NCBI RefSeq assembly: GCF_014649395.1
Contig: NZ_BMSY01000018.1
Location: 1 to 64,000 of the forward strand
Direction: 5' to 3'
DNA from: Streptomyces aureoverticillatus
GTDB taxonomy: Bacteria > Actinomycetota > Actinomycetes > Streptomycetales > Streptomycetaceae
Length of the DNA: 64,000 bases
In this document: positions 53,626 through 62,794 of the stretch, one piece after another
Layout: each line of letters starts with the position of its first letter
How positions within the stretch are numbered: the first letter of the stretch is position 1
Position numbers and translations under genes: made by a program
Notes under the pieces: generated by a model
Databases searched by the model: none
Told to the model about the DNA's origin: nothing
What the model saw: only the letters and a program-made list of their open reading frames with translations

Positions 53626-53688
53626 GCGCTCCACGAGGCTCATGGCCGTACGCACGCGCTCCACGGGCAGGCTCATGGCCGTACGCAG
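53626..53688. repeat. 30-bp direct repeat (two copies)
   Basis: GCGCTCCACGAGGCTCATGG (53626) and GCGCTCCACGGGCAGGCTCA (53656) begin two nearly equal copies, the second with three extra bases. Lies between the membrane protein gene and the convergent TetR gene. Confidence 0.75.
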
Positions 53689-53698
53689 CTGGGACGGC

Positions 53699-54319
53699 TC
53701 ACCCCCGGTCCACCGCGCCGACGGCCGCGACCGCGCCATCCAGGAGTGGACCCAACTCCCGCGCCACCGTCGTCAGCGCCCGCGCATCCCCTTCCGCGCG
53801 AGCCATCAGCAGCGCGCCCTCCACCGTGCTGATCATGAGCGTCGCGAGCGCTTCTGCGCGGGCGGGCGGTACGTTCATGTCGGTGAGCGCCCGGGCCACC
53901 GGCCCGGTCCAGGCGGCGAACGCCGCGGCCGCGGCCGTCCGCGTCGACTCGCTCGCGTCCGCGCAGTCCACGACCGCCGCGGCCACCGGACAGCCGGACG
54001 CGGCGCCCACCGCCTCCAGTTCGTCCGTCCACTGGCGCACCATCGCGGCGAACAGCCCGCTCGGCGTCGGCTCGGCCATCCCCGCGACGAACCGTGCGAC
54101 CCGCCCCGCCGCGTACCGGCCCGCCCAGCCCACCGCCTCGTTGACCAACTGCTCCTTGCCGCCGGGGAAGTAGTGCTGGAGGGAGCCGCGCGGCGCCCCC
54201 GCGTGCGCCACCACGTCCCGCATGCCGGTGGCGCCGACGCCGCCCCTGCGCATCAACTGGGCCGCGCTGAAGACCATGCGCTCGCGCGGGCCCCGCCCGG
54301 ACACCTCATCTGCCGCCAC
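53699..54319 (-). CDS. TetR-family repressor (LmrA/YxaF-like)
   Basis: A 206-aa regulator. Its HTH reads VGATGMRDVVAHAGAPRGSLQHYFPGGKEQLVNEAV, and the Tyr-Phe-Pro end is a mark of the LmrA/YxaF subgroup. GTG at 54319 has GGAGG seven bases upstream. The C-terminal ligand domain has Cys residues (SGCPVAAAVVDCA) typical of this group, which may respond to thiol-active or planar compounds. It should bind the twin palindromes between itself and the divergent dehydrogenase gene. Confidence 0.87.
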   Translation of the reverse strand: MAADEVSGRGPRERMVFSAAQLMRRGGVGATGMRDVVAHAGAPRGSLQHYFPGGKEQLVNEAVGWAGRYAAGRVARFVAGMAEPTPSGLFAAMVRQWTDELEAVGAASGCPVAAAVVDCADASESTRTAAAAAFAAWTGPVARALTDMNVPPARAEALATLMISTVEGALLMARAEGDARALTTVARELGPLLDGAVAAVGAVDRG

Positions 54320-54390
54320 GTGGCCGCCTCCACCTCACTCACCGCGTCGTACGCGAAGTTCCCTATGTCGCACCGTACTTCGCCCGCTAC

Positions 54391-54426
54391 TATGACGGCT
54401 GTCATAGGAGTATGACGGTTGTCATA
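54391..54426. promoter_or_regulatory. Twin 16-bp palindromes, TetR operator
   Basis: TATGACGGCTGTCATA at 54391-54406 and TATGACGGTTGTCATA at 54411-54426; centres are 20 bp apart (two helical turns), as for a cooperatively binding TetR dimer pair. Confidence 0.85.
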
Positions 54427-54471
54427 GACGACCGGGCCGACGGCCCCAGGGGCGGAGAGCAGGAGTGCGCG

Positions 54472-55359
54472 ATGGACGTGGGGTTCATGGGCCTGGGCGT
54501 CATGGGGCAGCCCATGGCGCTCCGACTGGCGCGGTCCGGTGCGCGGTTGATCGTCTGGAACCGCTCCCCCGACAGGTGCGCGCCGCTGCGCGAGGCCGGG
54601 GCGCGGGTGGCGGCGACCGTCGACGAGCTCTTCGAGGCGGCGCCCGTCGTCGTCCTCATGCTGGCCGACAGCGCCGCGATCGACTCGGCGCTCGGCCGGG
54701 ACACGCGGGAGTTCGGCCCGCGGGTCGCCGGGCGCACGGTCGTGCACATGGGGACGACGTCGCCCGCGTACTCGCGCGGTCTCGCGGCCGACGTGCGCGC
54801 GGCGGGCGGGCGGTACGTGGAGGCTCCCGTGTCGGGGTCACGCGAACCGGCCGAGGCGGGCCGCCTCGTGGCGATGCTGGCGGGCGAGCCGGGAGACGTG
54901 GCGGCGGTGCGGCCGTTCCTGGAGCCCATGTGCCGGGAGACGTTCCTGTGCGGCCAGGTGCCGGGCGCGCTGCTGATGAAGCTGGCGGTGAACCTGTTCC
55001 TGATCACCACGGTCACCGGTCTCGCCGAGTCGTTCCACTTCGCGGAGCGGCAGGGCCTGGACACGAAGCTGTTCCTGGACGTGCTCGACGCCGGGCCGAT
55101 GGCGAGCGGCGTCTCCCGGATGAAGGCGCCGAAGCTGCTGGCCGGGGACTTCGGCGTGCAGGCGGCCGCGCTGGACGTCCTCACGAACAACAGGCTCGTC
55201 GCCGATGCGGCCCGGTCGTCCGGTGTGGCCTCGCCGCTCCTCGACGTCTGCCACGCGCTGTTCGCCGACACGGTGGCGCTGGGGCACGGCGGCCTGGACA
55301 TGGTGGCGGTGCTGCGGGCGATCGAGGCCCGGACGGACGGGATCGGCCCGGCCACCTGA
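54472..55359 (+). CDS. NAD(P)-dependent oxidoreductase (3-hydroxyisobutyrate dehydrogenase family)
   Basis: A 295-aa protein. The dinucleotide motif is MDVGFMGLGVMGQPMA (GxGxMG), followed by VWNRSPDR, which suggests NADPH preference, and the substrate loop VEAPVSGSREPAEAG. The catalytic Lys is in GALLMKLAVNLFL. It reduces or oxidises beta-hydroxyacids or related imines. I chose ATG at 54472, with AGGAG six bases upstream, because an earlier in-frame ATG at 54412 lies inside the TetR operator and has no ribosome site. Controlled by the divergent TetR gene. A terminator overlaps the stop codon. Confidence 0.87.
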   Translation: MDVGFMGLGVMGQPMALRLARSGARLIVWNRSPDRCAPLREAGARVAATVDELFEAAPVVVLMLADSAAIDSALGRDTREFGPRVAGRTVVHMGTTSPAYSRGLAADVRAAGGRYVEAPVSGSREPAEAGRLVAMLAGEPGDVAAVRPFLEPMCRETFLCGQVPGALLMKLAVNLFLITTVTGLAESFHFAERQGLDTKLFLDVLDAGPMASGVSRMKAPKLLAGDFGVQAAALDVLTNNRLVADAARSSGVASPLLDVCHALFADTVALGHGGLDMVAVLRAIEARTDGIGPAT

Positions 55360-55374
55360 GGGGTGGCCGGGCCG
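55344..55374. terminator. Terminator overlapping dehydrogenase stop codon
   Basis: A 13-bp stem CGGCCCGGCCACC / GGTGGCCGGGCCG, with the TGA at 55357-55359 in the loop. Confidence 0.85.
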
Positions 55375-55430
55375 TGTGTCGATTCCGCTCTCGCGGAGTC
55401 ATGTCGCTCTACAGAGCCGTGTTCGCCGCT

Positions 55431-56966
55431 CTACAGAGTCGCTTCAGCAGCGGCCCTGTCCGACGTGGAGCCCGGCGTGCTGGAGGGCTCCGACTCCGCC
55501 ACCTTCTTCAGCGCGGACGTACGAGGCGCGTGCGCGGCCTTGAGTCCGAGCAGGGAGACGGCCGCGACCAGCACGAAGGCCGCGCCGGCGATGGCGAAGC
55601 TGAGGGTGAACTGGCTCTCCTCGGGCAGCGCGGGCATCCCCGCCGGAAGCTCGATGGTCTTCGACGCGAGGAGCGAGGTGATCATCGCGCTGGCGACGGC
55701 ACTGCCGACCGAGCGGGAGATGGAGTTGATGCCGTTGGCGATGCCGGTCTGGTGGGCCGGGACGCTGGCGACGATGAGCGCCGGCATGGAGGCGTAGCCG
55801 AAACTGATCGCCAGACCGACGACCATGCCCGCGCCGATCACCGAGGGGGTGGTGTCGTGCGCCAGGGTCAGCCAGGCGAAGCCGAGGACGCCGAAGACGG
55901 CCCCGATGGCCAGCGTCACGCGCGCCCCGATCCGGCGGACCAGGACACCGCCGAACTGGGCGCCCACCAGTGAGACGAGCGTGGTCGGCAGCAGGTACAC
56001 GACGGACGCGTCGAGCACGGAGGCGCCGAAGCCGTAACCGGCCAGCTGCTCGGGCATCTGCACGAGGTACGAGACGCCGATGAACTGGGCGAACATCGCG
56101 AAGCCGAGCAGCAGACCGGCCAGGTTGGTGAAGAGCACCGGGCGGTGCGTGAACATCTTCATGTCCACCATCGGCTCGCCCACGCGCTTCTCGGTGAAGA
56201 CCCACACCCCCGCCATGACGACCGCGGCGGCGAAGCTGCCGAGCGTACGGCCGGACGTCCAGCCCCACTCGTGGCCCTGGGAGATCGGCAGCAGCAACAG
56301 GACGAGGAGCAGCGCCAGGGTGAGAGCGCCCAGCCAGTCGGTGCGTCCACCCGTCTTCGTACGCGACGCGGGCACGACGAACAGGACGCCGACGAGGGCC
56401 ACCACGGCGAGCACGACCGCGAGCCAGAAGACCCGGTGGTAGTCCGGGTCGGAGCCCTGGGTGAGGAGTCCCGCGCCGACCAGGGCGAGCCCGCTGCCGA
56501 ACGCGAGCGTGCCGCTGACCAGGGCCATCGCGCCGTGGAGCTTCTCCGGCCTGATCTCCTCACGCAGCACGGACAGGGCGAGCGGGAAGATCGCGGTCGC
56601 CGCGCCCTGCATCACACGGCCGACGATGAGCCAGGTCAGCGAGGTCGTGGTGGCGGCGAGCACCGAGCCCGCGATCATCACGAGCAGCACGCCGACCAGG
56701 GTCGGCTTCTTGCCGTGCTGGTCGCCGAAGCGGCCGAGCAGGGGGGTGAAGACGGCGGCGGACAGCAGGGTGGCGGTGGTCACCCAGCTCACGTTGGCGG
56801 TGGTGGCGTCCAGCTCGCTCTGGATGATCCCGAGGATCGGGACGACCAGGGTCTGCATCATCGAGACGACCATGGCGGCGAGCCCGAGCACCAGGACGAC
56901 CGCGGTCTGCCCGGAGGCCCGCGCCGGGGCCGTGTGCTGTGCGGCCGCGTGCTGTGCGTGAGACAC
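55431..56966 (-). CDS. MFS exporter, 14-helix (DHA2) type
   Basis: A 511-aa membrane protein. Motifs: helix 1 region VVPILGIIQSELDATTANVSWV, loop 2-3 GRFGDQHGKKPTLV (motif A) and SGTLAFGSGLALVGAGLLT in helix 5 (motif C position). Fourteen helices are expected. GTG at 56966 has GGGAAAGAG upstream. It is divergent from a MarR-type regulator with TCAAG-containing operators between, the usual setup of a drug-inducible exporter. The C-terminal tail is hydrophilic with several Ser and Glu. Confidence 0.87.
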   Translation of the reverse strand: MSHAQHAAAQHTAPARASGQTAVVLVLGLAAMVVSMMQTLVVPILGIIQSELDATTANVSWVTTATLLSAAVFTPLLGRFGDQHGKKPTLVGVLLVMIAGSVLAATTTSLTWLIVGRVMQGAATAIFPLALSVLREEIRPEKLHGAMALVSGTLAFGSGLALVGAGLLTQGSDPDYHRVFWLAVVLAVVALVGVLFVVPASRTKTGGRTDWLGALTLALLLVLLLLPISQGHEWGWTSGRTLGSFAAAVVMAGVWVFTEKRVGEPMVDMKMFTHRPVLFTNLAGLLLGFAMFAQFIGVSYLVQMPEQLAGYGFGASVLDASVVYLLPTTLVSLVGAQFGGVLVRRIGARVTLAIGAVFGVLGFAWLTLAHDTTPSVIGAGMVVGLAISFGYASMPALIVASVPAHQTGIANGINSISRSVGSAVASAMITSLLASKTIELPAGMPALPEESQFTLSFAIAGAAFVLVAAVSLLGLKAAHAPRTSALKKVAESEPSSTPGSTSDRAAAEATL

Positions 56967-57001
56967 GGAAACTCTTTCCCAACTACTTAAGAACCTAGAA
57001 G

Positions 57002-57056
57002 CTTGATAACTTCAAGTAATGCCTTTACGGTAGACGTCAATATTTGAGATGGTCAA
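57002..57056. promoter_or_regulatory. MarR-type operator region
   Basis: CTTGA (57002)/TCAAG (57012) and TCAA (57037)/TTGA (57044) form two inverted repeats, with another TCAAG at 57052. A/T-rich centre. Fits MarR sites, which often contain TTGA/TCAA arms. Confidence 0.6.
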
Positions 57057-57080
57057 GTTTTCCGGCGTAAGGTGGATCAC

Positions 57081-57518
57081 ATGCCAGGACACCCGCGCGT
57101 CGGCACGGGCCGGCTCATGGAGCTGCTCTCGGTGTCGCTCGGCGCCTACTACGGCGATTTCACGGCCGCGGCCGCCCGTGAGAACCTCACGGCCAGCCAG
57201 GGCAAGACGCTCAGCGTGCTGCGCCGCGGCCCCGCCGCGATGCGCGTGCTCGCCGAGACACTGGCCTGCGACGCCTCCAACATGACGGGCATCGTCGACC
57301 GGCTGGAGAAGCGCGGCCTGGTCCGCCGCGAGCCCAGCCCCGGCGACCGCCGCGTCAAGAACGTCGTCCTCACCCCCGAGGGCGAGCACACCATCGACAC
57401 CATCCGTGCCCACATGCACACCACGCTGGCGGGCCTGGCCACACTCGACGCCGAGGACCGGGCGACCCTGTACGCCCTGCTGGACCGCGTCTTCACGCCC
57501 CGCCCCGCGGACGCCTGA
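57081..57518 (+). CDS. MarR-family regulator
   Basis: A 145-aa protein with the MarR winged helix: LTASQGKTLSVLRRGPAAMRVLAETLACDASNMTGIVDRLEKRGLVRREPSPGDRRVKNVVLTPEG (the DRR wing). ATG at 57081 has TAAGG eight bases upstream; a GTG nine bases earlier is less likely. It should repress the divergent exporter gene and itself. Ends 29 bp from the convergent GH30 gene. Confidence 0.88.
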   Translation: MPGHPRVGTGRLMELLSVSLGAYYGDFTAAAARENLTASQGKTLSVLRRGPAAMRVLAETLACDASNMTGIVDRLEKRGLVRREPSPGDRRVKNVVLTPEGEHTIDTIRAHMHTTLAGLATLDAEDRATLYALLDRVFTPRPADA

Positions 57519-57547
57519 ACCGGCGCGCCGCAGGGCCGGGCGGTCGG

Positions 57548-59194
57548 TTACCTGGGGTCCCTGGGAAGGCCCGTCACGTCGGCCGGGCGCTGTCCGTCCC
57601 GCGCGACGCCCGACACCCCCTCGACGACGAAGGACGTCACCGACTGCGCGGGCACCGTGAAGGTGGCCCGTGCGCCGCTGACCTTGATCGCGTCGTGCCG
57701 TTCGAGCTTGCCTTCGGCGCTGGTCACCACCGGAGTGACGGTGGCCTGCGGGCTGATGTGGCCGAACTTGGACAGGTCGACCGTGACCGTGCGCGCCGAG
57801 GTGGCGCTGTTGACGTGGACGACGGTTGCCCCGTCGCCCTTGCGGGAGACGGCCGCCGCGCTGGAGGTGTCGTCGACCTTGATGAGCCGGTCGCCGGGCT
57901 TGATGTGGTGGGTGAAGTTGCGGGCCGTGTCGAACTTCGTGTTCGTACGGATCGGGCAGGTGGCGAGGGTGTCCTTCGAGGTGCAGCTGAAGGGGAGCTG
58001 GATGCTGCCCCAGTTGCCGCCCTTGGCGGACTCGCCGCCGGGCTTCATGTTGTCGTAGTCCTCGACGGGCTGCCAGAACACCCAGGCGCGGGGCTCGAGT
58101 TCCCGCAGGTCGTCGACGATGTGCTGGGCCAGGCCGAGACCGGGCCGCATGTCCTCGAAGTCCTGGCCGTCGCCCCAGTCGCCCTCGACCTCGCTCATCC
58201 ACAGCGGCTTGCCCGCCGCCTTGGCCAGGTCTCGCACGGTCGTGCGGCCGCCCGTGCCGTAGGTGTGGACGTTCATCCGGGCGACGAGGGCACGGACGTC
58301 GGCGGGGTAGCTGTTCCAGTTCTGCGCGAAGATGCCGGGGTTGGTCTCGTCCATCGCGGAGATCTTCGCGCGGGTCTTCGACTTCTTCAGGGCGGGGGCG
58401 AGGGCGCGGATCACCTTCTGCTGGAGGCCGGGGCCCACGTGTGCCCCTTCCTGGCGGCCCCCGACCGGTTGGCCGTCGGGGCCGAGGCGGGTGCTCCAGT
58501 AGCTCGTGTTGGGCTCGTTGAAGGGGTCCACGGTGTCGACCTTGATGCCGTGCGCCTTCTCCAGGCGCTTGGTGGCGCCAGCGACGTAGGCGGCGAAGTC
58601 GTCGACGGAGCCCGTCCTGAGCTGGTCGGCGGACGCGTCGAAGCCGCCGGACACGTACCCGCTCTCGGTCATGAACCAGGGCGGTGAGTTGCTGAACGTC
58701 TCCCAGTGGTCGATGTCGTTCTTGATCCGGTCGACCCACCAGCGCTGGGTGGCGTCGGCGTCGGGGTTCCAGTCGGCCTTGTCCTCGGGGTCCCACCAGT
58801 CGATGTCGTCGCGGGTGGTGCCCTCCGGTGCCTTCCACCAGCCCTCGACCGCTCCCCCGGGACGCAGGTAGTCCCGCACGTCCGGGGCGTTGCCGCCGCC
58901 GATGTTGTAGCGGGCGATGTTCAGGGCGAGGCCCTCGTCGTCGAAGAGGAGCCGGGCCAGTTTCTGGCGTATCTCCTCGGGATAGTCGCCGGTGGCATTG
59001 GCGAACCAGGCGAGGCTCGTGCCCCAGCCCTGGAACTCCTGCTGCCGGTAGGAGGGGTCGGGCCGGACGGTGACGGCGGCGGCCGCACTGGCGGCGGCCT
59101 TCGGGGGTGGGGCGGTGAGCAGGGCCGCCCCGGTGGCCAGGGCGGTGATGCCGACGGCTCCCAGGAGCCGTCGCGTGCGGGTGCGGCGTGCCAT
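57548..59194 (-). CDS. Secreted glycoside hydrolase family 30 (endo-beta-1,6-galactanase-like)
   Basis: A 548-aa protein with a Sec/Tat-like signal (MARRTRTRRLLGAVGITALA, cleavage near AAA-SAAA). The catalytic domain has QEFQGWGTSLAWFA at the start, VDPFNEPNTSYW holding the acid/base Glu, and KPLWMSEVEGDWGD holding the nucleophile Glu. C-terminal beta-rich domain follows from about residue 440. This layout fits GH30 subfamily enzymes that cut beta-1,6-galactan or related glycans. ATG at 59194 has GGGAG upstream. Upstream on the same strand are a GH42 galactosidase and a sugar ABC importer, supporting a galactan role. Confidence 0.88.
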   Translation of the reverse strand: MARRTRTRRLLGAVGITALATGAALLTAPPPKAAASAAAAVTVRPDPSYRQQEFQGWGTSLAWFANATGDYPEEIRQKLARLLFDDEGLALNIARYNIGGGNAPDVRDYLRPGGAVEGWWKAPEGTTRDDIDWWDPEDKADWNPDADATQRWWVDRIKNDIDHWETFSNSPPWFMTESGYVSGGFDASADQLRTGSVDDFAAYVAGATKRLEKAHGIKVDTVDPFNEPNTSYWSTRLGPDGQPVGGRQEGAHVGPGLQQKVIRALAPALKKSKTRAKISAMDETNPGIFAQNWNSYPADVRALVARMNVHTYGTGGRTTVRDLAKAAGKPLWMSEVEGDWGDGQDFEDMRPGLGLAQHIVDDLRELEPRAWVFWQPVEDYDNMKPGGESAKGGNWGSIQLPFSCTSKDTLATCPIRTNTKFDTARNFTHHIKPGDRLIKVDDTSSAAAVSRKGDGATVVHVNSATSARTVTVDLSKFGHISPQATVTPVVTSAEGKLERHDAIKVSGARATFTVPAQSVTSFVVEGVSGVARDGQRPADVTGLPRDPR

Positions 59195-59265
59195 CGTGTG
59201 CTCCCAACTCGTGTGTGGTCGATCCGATGGGCCGTGCAGGAGGGTGCGCTGTACGGGAGTGGGTG

Positions 59266-61311
59266 TCAGCGTGCGGACTGGCGCAGGACGGCGACGTCCC
59301 GGGGTGGCAGCGCGAAGCCGCCCTCCGTGGCTGCCGGGCCGATCAGGAGTTCCCCGCCGATTCCGGGCAGCGGCACCGTCTCGTCGGTGCGGTTGACCAG
59401 GAACAGATAGCGGCTGTCGGGGCCGCGGCGGACGGCGAGCTCGACCCGGCCCCGTGCGGCGGCGGGCAGTTCGCTGTCGACACCGGCGGCGGCGAGGAGT
59501 TCGGGGAGCAGCACGGTCAGGCCGTCCGCCCCGAGGCGGGTGGAGACGTACGTCGCCGAGCCCCGGCCCGCCGCGCGGCGGGTGACTGCGGGGCGGGCGG
59601 CGTAGGCGCCGGTGCGGTACCGGGCGAGGACCTCCACCGCCGGGCCGGTGACGGTGATCCGGTCGGTCCACACCGTGCCGGTGGTGGCGTTGTCGAGTGC
59701 GACCGTCTCGTCGGCGGCCAGCGGCCCGAACTCCTCGATGCGGATGCCGAGCAGGTCGCGCAGGGCTCCCGGGTAGCCGCCGAGCCAGATGTGGTCGTTC
59801 TCGTCGACGACGCCGGAGAAGTAGGTGGTGACGAGATGGCCGCCGCCTTCGACGTAGCGTGTGAGGTCCTTGGCCAGGACCTCGGGGATCACGTGCAGGA
59901 CGGGCGCGATCAGGAGGTCGTAGGCGTCGAGTCCGGCCCGGGTGGTGACGACATCGGCCCGGATGCCGAGGGCGAGGAGGGCGGAGTACCAGTCGAGAGC
60001 CTCCTGGCGGTAGTCGAGGCGGGAGGTCGGGTGGGAGTCCTGCTCGCTCGCCCACCACGAATCCCAGTCGAACAGGACCGCGACCCGGGCCGGTTCGCGC
60101 CCCGCCCCCGCGACGGGCGCCAGCGCCTGAAGGGTCCGGCCGAGGCCGGTCACCGCGCGGAAGACCTCGCTGTCGGGCCCGGCGTGCGGCACCATCGCCG
60201 AGTGGTACTTCTCGGCGCCGGCCGCCGACTGCCGCCACTGGAAGAAGCACACGGCGTCGGCGCCGTGCGCGACGTGCAGGAGCGAGTCGCGGGCGAGGTC
60301 GCCGGGCCGCTTGGCCAGGTTGACGGGCTGCCAGTTGACGGCGCTGGTGGAGTGCTCCATCAGGAACCACGGGCGGTGGCCCGCGATGCCGCTGGTGAGG
60401 TTGGCGGAGAAGGACAGCTCGTCGCGGTCCTGGGGGCCGGGGTGGACGTAGTGGTCGTTGGAGACGAAGTCGATCTCGTCCGCCCAGTCCGGGTAGTTCA
60501 TGCCCTTGGTGTTGCCCATGACCATGAAGTTGGTGGTGACGGGGACGTCGGGCGTGACCTCCCGCAGGACGTCCCGCTCCGCGCGCAGGTACTCCTTCAG
60601 CGCGTCCGAGGAGAAGCGCTTGAAGTCGAGCTGCTGGGTGGGGTTGGGGTGGGAGGCGGCGAGCCGGGGCGGCAGGATCTGCTCCCAGTCGCTGTAGCGC
60701 TGGGACCAGAAGGCGGTGCCCCAGGCGTGGTTGAGGGCGTCGAGCGTGCCGTGGCGGGCACGCAGCCAGTCGCGGAAGGCGCGGGCCGCGTCGTCGGAGT
60801 AGTCGTAGATGTTGTGGCAGCCCAGCTCGTTGGAGACGTGCCAGGCCACGAGGGCCGGGTGGTCGGCGTAGCGCTCGGCCATCTTCCGTACCAGGCGCAG
60901 CGCGTGGGCGCGGAAGACGGGCGAGGTCGGACGCCAGTGCTGGCGCGCCCCCGGCCACACCGTCGCGCCGGAGGCGGTCACCGGGAGGATCTCCGGGTGG
61001 GCCGTGGTGAGCCAGGGCGGCGGGGAGGCGGTCGCGGTGGCCAGGTCGGCGCCGATGCCGCCCGCGTGCAGCAGGTCCATGAGCTCGTCGAGCCAGGCGA
61101 AGTCCCAGGCGTCCTCGGCGGGTTGGACGCGGGCCCAGGAGAAGATCCCCACGGAGACGGTGTTCACCCCGGCCTCGCGCATCAGCCGGATGTCCTCGTC
61201 CCAGACGTCGCGCGGCCACTGCTCGGGGTTGTAGTCCGCGCCGTAGGCGATGCGCGGGGTGCCGTCGCTGCCCGGTGCGTAGGGGAAACGGGACGGGGGG
61301 CGAGAGGTCAT
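59266..61311 (-). CDS. Beta-galactosidase, glycoside hydrolase family 42
   Basis: A 681-aa cytoplasmic enzyme. Typical GH42 residues: IAYGADYNPEQWPRDVWDED at the N-terminus, VAWHVSNELGCHNI with the acid/base Glu, and RPWFLMEHSTSAVNWQ with the nucleophile Glu. It ends with a trimerisation-type and a beta domain. It cleaves terminal galactose from galacto-oligosaccharides. ATG at 61311 (MTSRPPSRFPYAP) has AAGGACG upstream; the longer frame is untypical. It follows the solute-binding protein gene by 77 bp and precedes GH30 by 71 bp on the same strand, so one operon is likely. Confidence 0.93.
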   Translation of the reverse strand: MTSRPPSRFPYAPGSDGTPRIAYGADYNPEQWPRDVWDEDIRLMREAGVNTVSVGIFSWARVQPAEDAWDFAWLDELMDLLHAGGIGADLATATASPPPWLTTAHPEILPVTASGATVWPGARQHWRPTSPVFRAHALRLVRKMAERYADHPALVAWHVSNELGCHNIYDYSDDAARAFRDWLRARHGTLDALNHAWGTAFWSQRYSDWEQILPPRLAASHPNPTQQLDFKRFSSDALKEYLRAERDVLREVTPDVPVTTNFMVMGNTKGMNYPDWADEIDFVSNDHYVHPGPQDRDELSFSANLTSGIAGHRPWFLMEHSTSAVNWQPVNLAKRPGDLARDSLLHVAHGADAVCFFQWRQSAAGAEKYHSAMVPHAGPDSEVFRAVTGLGRTLQALAPVAGAGREPARVAVLFDWDSWWASEQDSHPTSRLDYRQEALDWYSALLALGIRADVVTTRAGLDAYDLLIAPVLHVIPEVLAKDLTRYVEGGGHLVTTYFSGVVDENDHIWLGGYPGALRDLLGIRIEEFGPLAADETVALDNATTGTVWTDRITVTGPAVEVLARYRTGAYAARPAVTRRAAGRGSATYVSTRLGADGLTVLLPELLAAAGVDSELPAAARGRVELAVRRGPDSRYLFLVNRTDETVPLPGIGGELLIGPAATEGGFALPPRDVAVLRQSAR

Positions 61312-61388
61312 GCACGTCCTTCCGGCGCCATGAAGTTCCGGTGCCATGAAATGAGAGGGAGCGAGGGGGACAGCGAGGTGGACGAGGG

Positions 61389-62729
61389 CTACTTCTGGAC
61401 GGTGAAGCCCTGCTCCGTGCCGTACTTCACGGAGGCGTCCTGCCACGCCTTCAGGCCCTTCGACAGCGGCGTGCCGGAGACGTAGGCCTTGCCGACGGTG
61501 TCGTTGAAGATCGAGTTGGCGTACACCTGGTACGGCAGGTACTTCCAGTCGGTGGCGACGTTCTTGGCGGACTCGGCGAAGACCCTGTTGGCCTTCTGGC
61601 CGCCGAAGTACGGGAATTCGGTGTCCTGGAACGCCTTGGAGTTCAGGTCCTTGGTGGTCGCCGGGAAGGCACCGCCCTTGATGCGGGTCTGCACGCCCTC
61701 ACCGGAGTTGGCGTACTGGACGAAGGCGTAGGCGAGTTCCTTGTTCTTGCCGAGGGCGGGCAGGGCGAGGGAGCTGCCGCCGTTCTCTGCGCTCGCCTTG
61801 GCGCCCTTGGTCCACTGCGGCAGCGGGGCGACGCGCCAGTCACCGGCGGCGTTCTTCACGCCGGAGGCGAAGTTGGCGGGCATCCAGGCGCCGATGGGCA
61901 GGGTGGCGATGGTGCCGTCACCGAGACCCTTGTACCAGTCGTCGCTCCAGCCCACGGCGGGTGCGACGAGCTTCTCGTCGATGAGCCGCTGCCAGGTGTC
62001 GGTGTACTTCTTGGCCCCGGCGTCGGTGAAGTCGATGCCGACCTTGGTGCCGTCTACCTTGTACGGGTGCGAACCGGCCTGCCACAGCAGGCTGGTGGTC
62101 AGCCCCGCGTCACCGACGTCGCTGGTGATGTACGCCTTCGGGTTCGCCTTGTGCAGCTTGCGGCCGGCCTCGACGTACTCGTCCCACGTCGTCGGCACGG
62201 CGATCTTGTACTTGTCGAAGACCTTCTTGTTGTAGAACAGCGCCATCGGGCCGGAGTCCATGGGCAGGCCGTAGATGCCGTCGCCGGACCTGACGGAGTT
62301 CCACGGGCCCGGCGAGTAGGAGCGGCCGAGCTTGTCGGCGCCGTACGCCCTGAGGTCGGTGACGTCCTTCGTCAGGGCGTACTGGCCGAGGGCGTAGTAC
62401 TCGATCTGCGCGACGTCGGGGACGCCCTTCTTCGCGGAGATGGCGTTCTGCAGCGCCTTGTACTGGTCGTTGTTGGTGCCCGCGTTGACCAGCTTGACGT
62501 CGACCTTCGGGTACTTCTTCTCGAAGTCGGCCTCGACCTGCTTCAGGGTGGGCTCCCACGCCCACACCGTGACGGTTCCGCCCTTCTTCAGCGCGGCCCG
62601 GATGTCGGCCGAACCGACCTTTTCCTGACTGGCGTTGCCGTCGTCGGAGCCGCCGCAGGCGGTCGCCGCGAGGGCGAGGGCGCAGACGAGGCCGAGGCCG
62701 CGCGGCAGGCGGCGGGGGTGCTTGGGCAT
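61389..62729 (-). CDS. Sugar ABC transporter solute-binding lipoprotein
   Basis: A 446-aa lipoprotein. The lipobox is LALAATACGG (Cys about residue 25), so it is anchored outside the membrane. The mature fold is that of family-1 sugar-binding proteins: TVTVWAWEPTLKQVEADFEKKYPKV, GLPMDSGPMALFYNKKVFDKY and GIATLPIG-like loops. It delivers a di- or oligosaccharide to the two permeases. ATG at 62729 has GGAAG upstream. It is the third gene from the right in the operon. With GH42 and GH30 downstream, galacto-oligosaccharides are the likely cargo. Confidence 0.9.
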   Translation of the reverse strand: MPKHPRRLPRGLGLVCALALAATACGGSDDGNASQEKVGSADIRAALKKGGTVTVWAWEPTLKQVEADFEKKYPKVDVKLVNAGTNNDQYKALQNAISAKKGVPDVAQIEYYALGQYALTKDVTDLRAYGADKLGRSYSPGPWNSVRSGDGIYGLPMDSGPMALFYNKKVFDKYKIAVPTTWDEYVEAGRKLHKANPKAYITSDVGDAGLTTSLLWQAGSHPYKVDGTKVGIDFTDAGAKKYTDTWQRLIDEKLVAPAVGWSDDWYKGLGDGTIATLPIGAWMPANFASGVKNAAGDWRVAPLPQWTKGAKASAENGGSSLALPALGKNKELAYAFVQYANSGEGVQTRIKGGAFPATTKDLNSKAFQDTEFPYFGGQKANRVFAESAKNVATDWKYLPYQVYANSIFNDTVGKAYVSGTPLSKGLKAWQDASVKYGTEQGFTVQK

Positions 62730-62794
62730 GGCGATGCTTCCACTTCTTCGTGGTGGTGCTCGGGGACGGGACAGGGGTGACTGCCGTGCGGGGG

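Noticed and set aside
57548..61315. Single 1255-codon minus-strand frame
   Set aside because: The upper part is a shadow of GH42. The GH30 gene proper starts at 59194 with its signal peptide.
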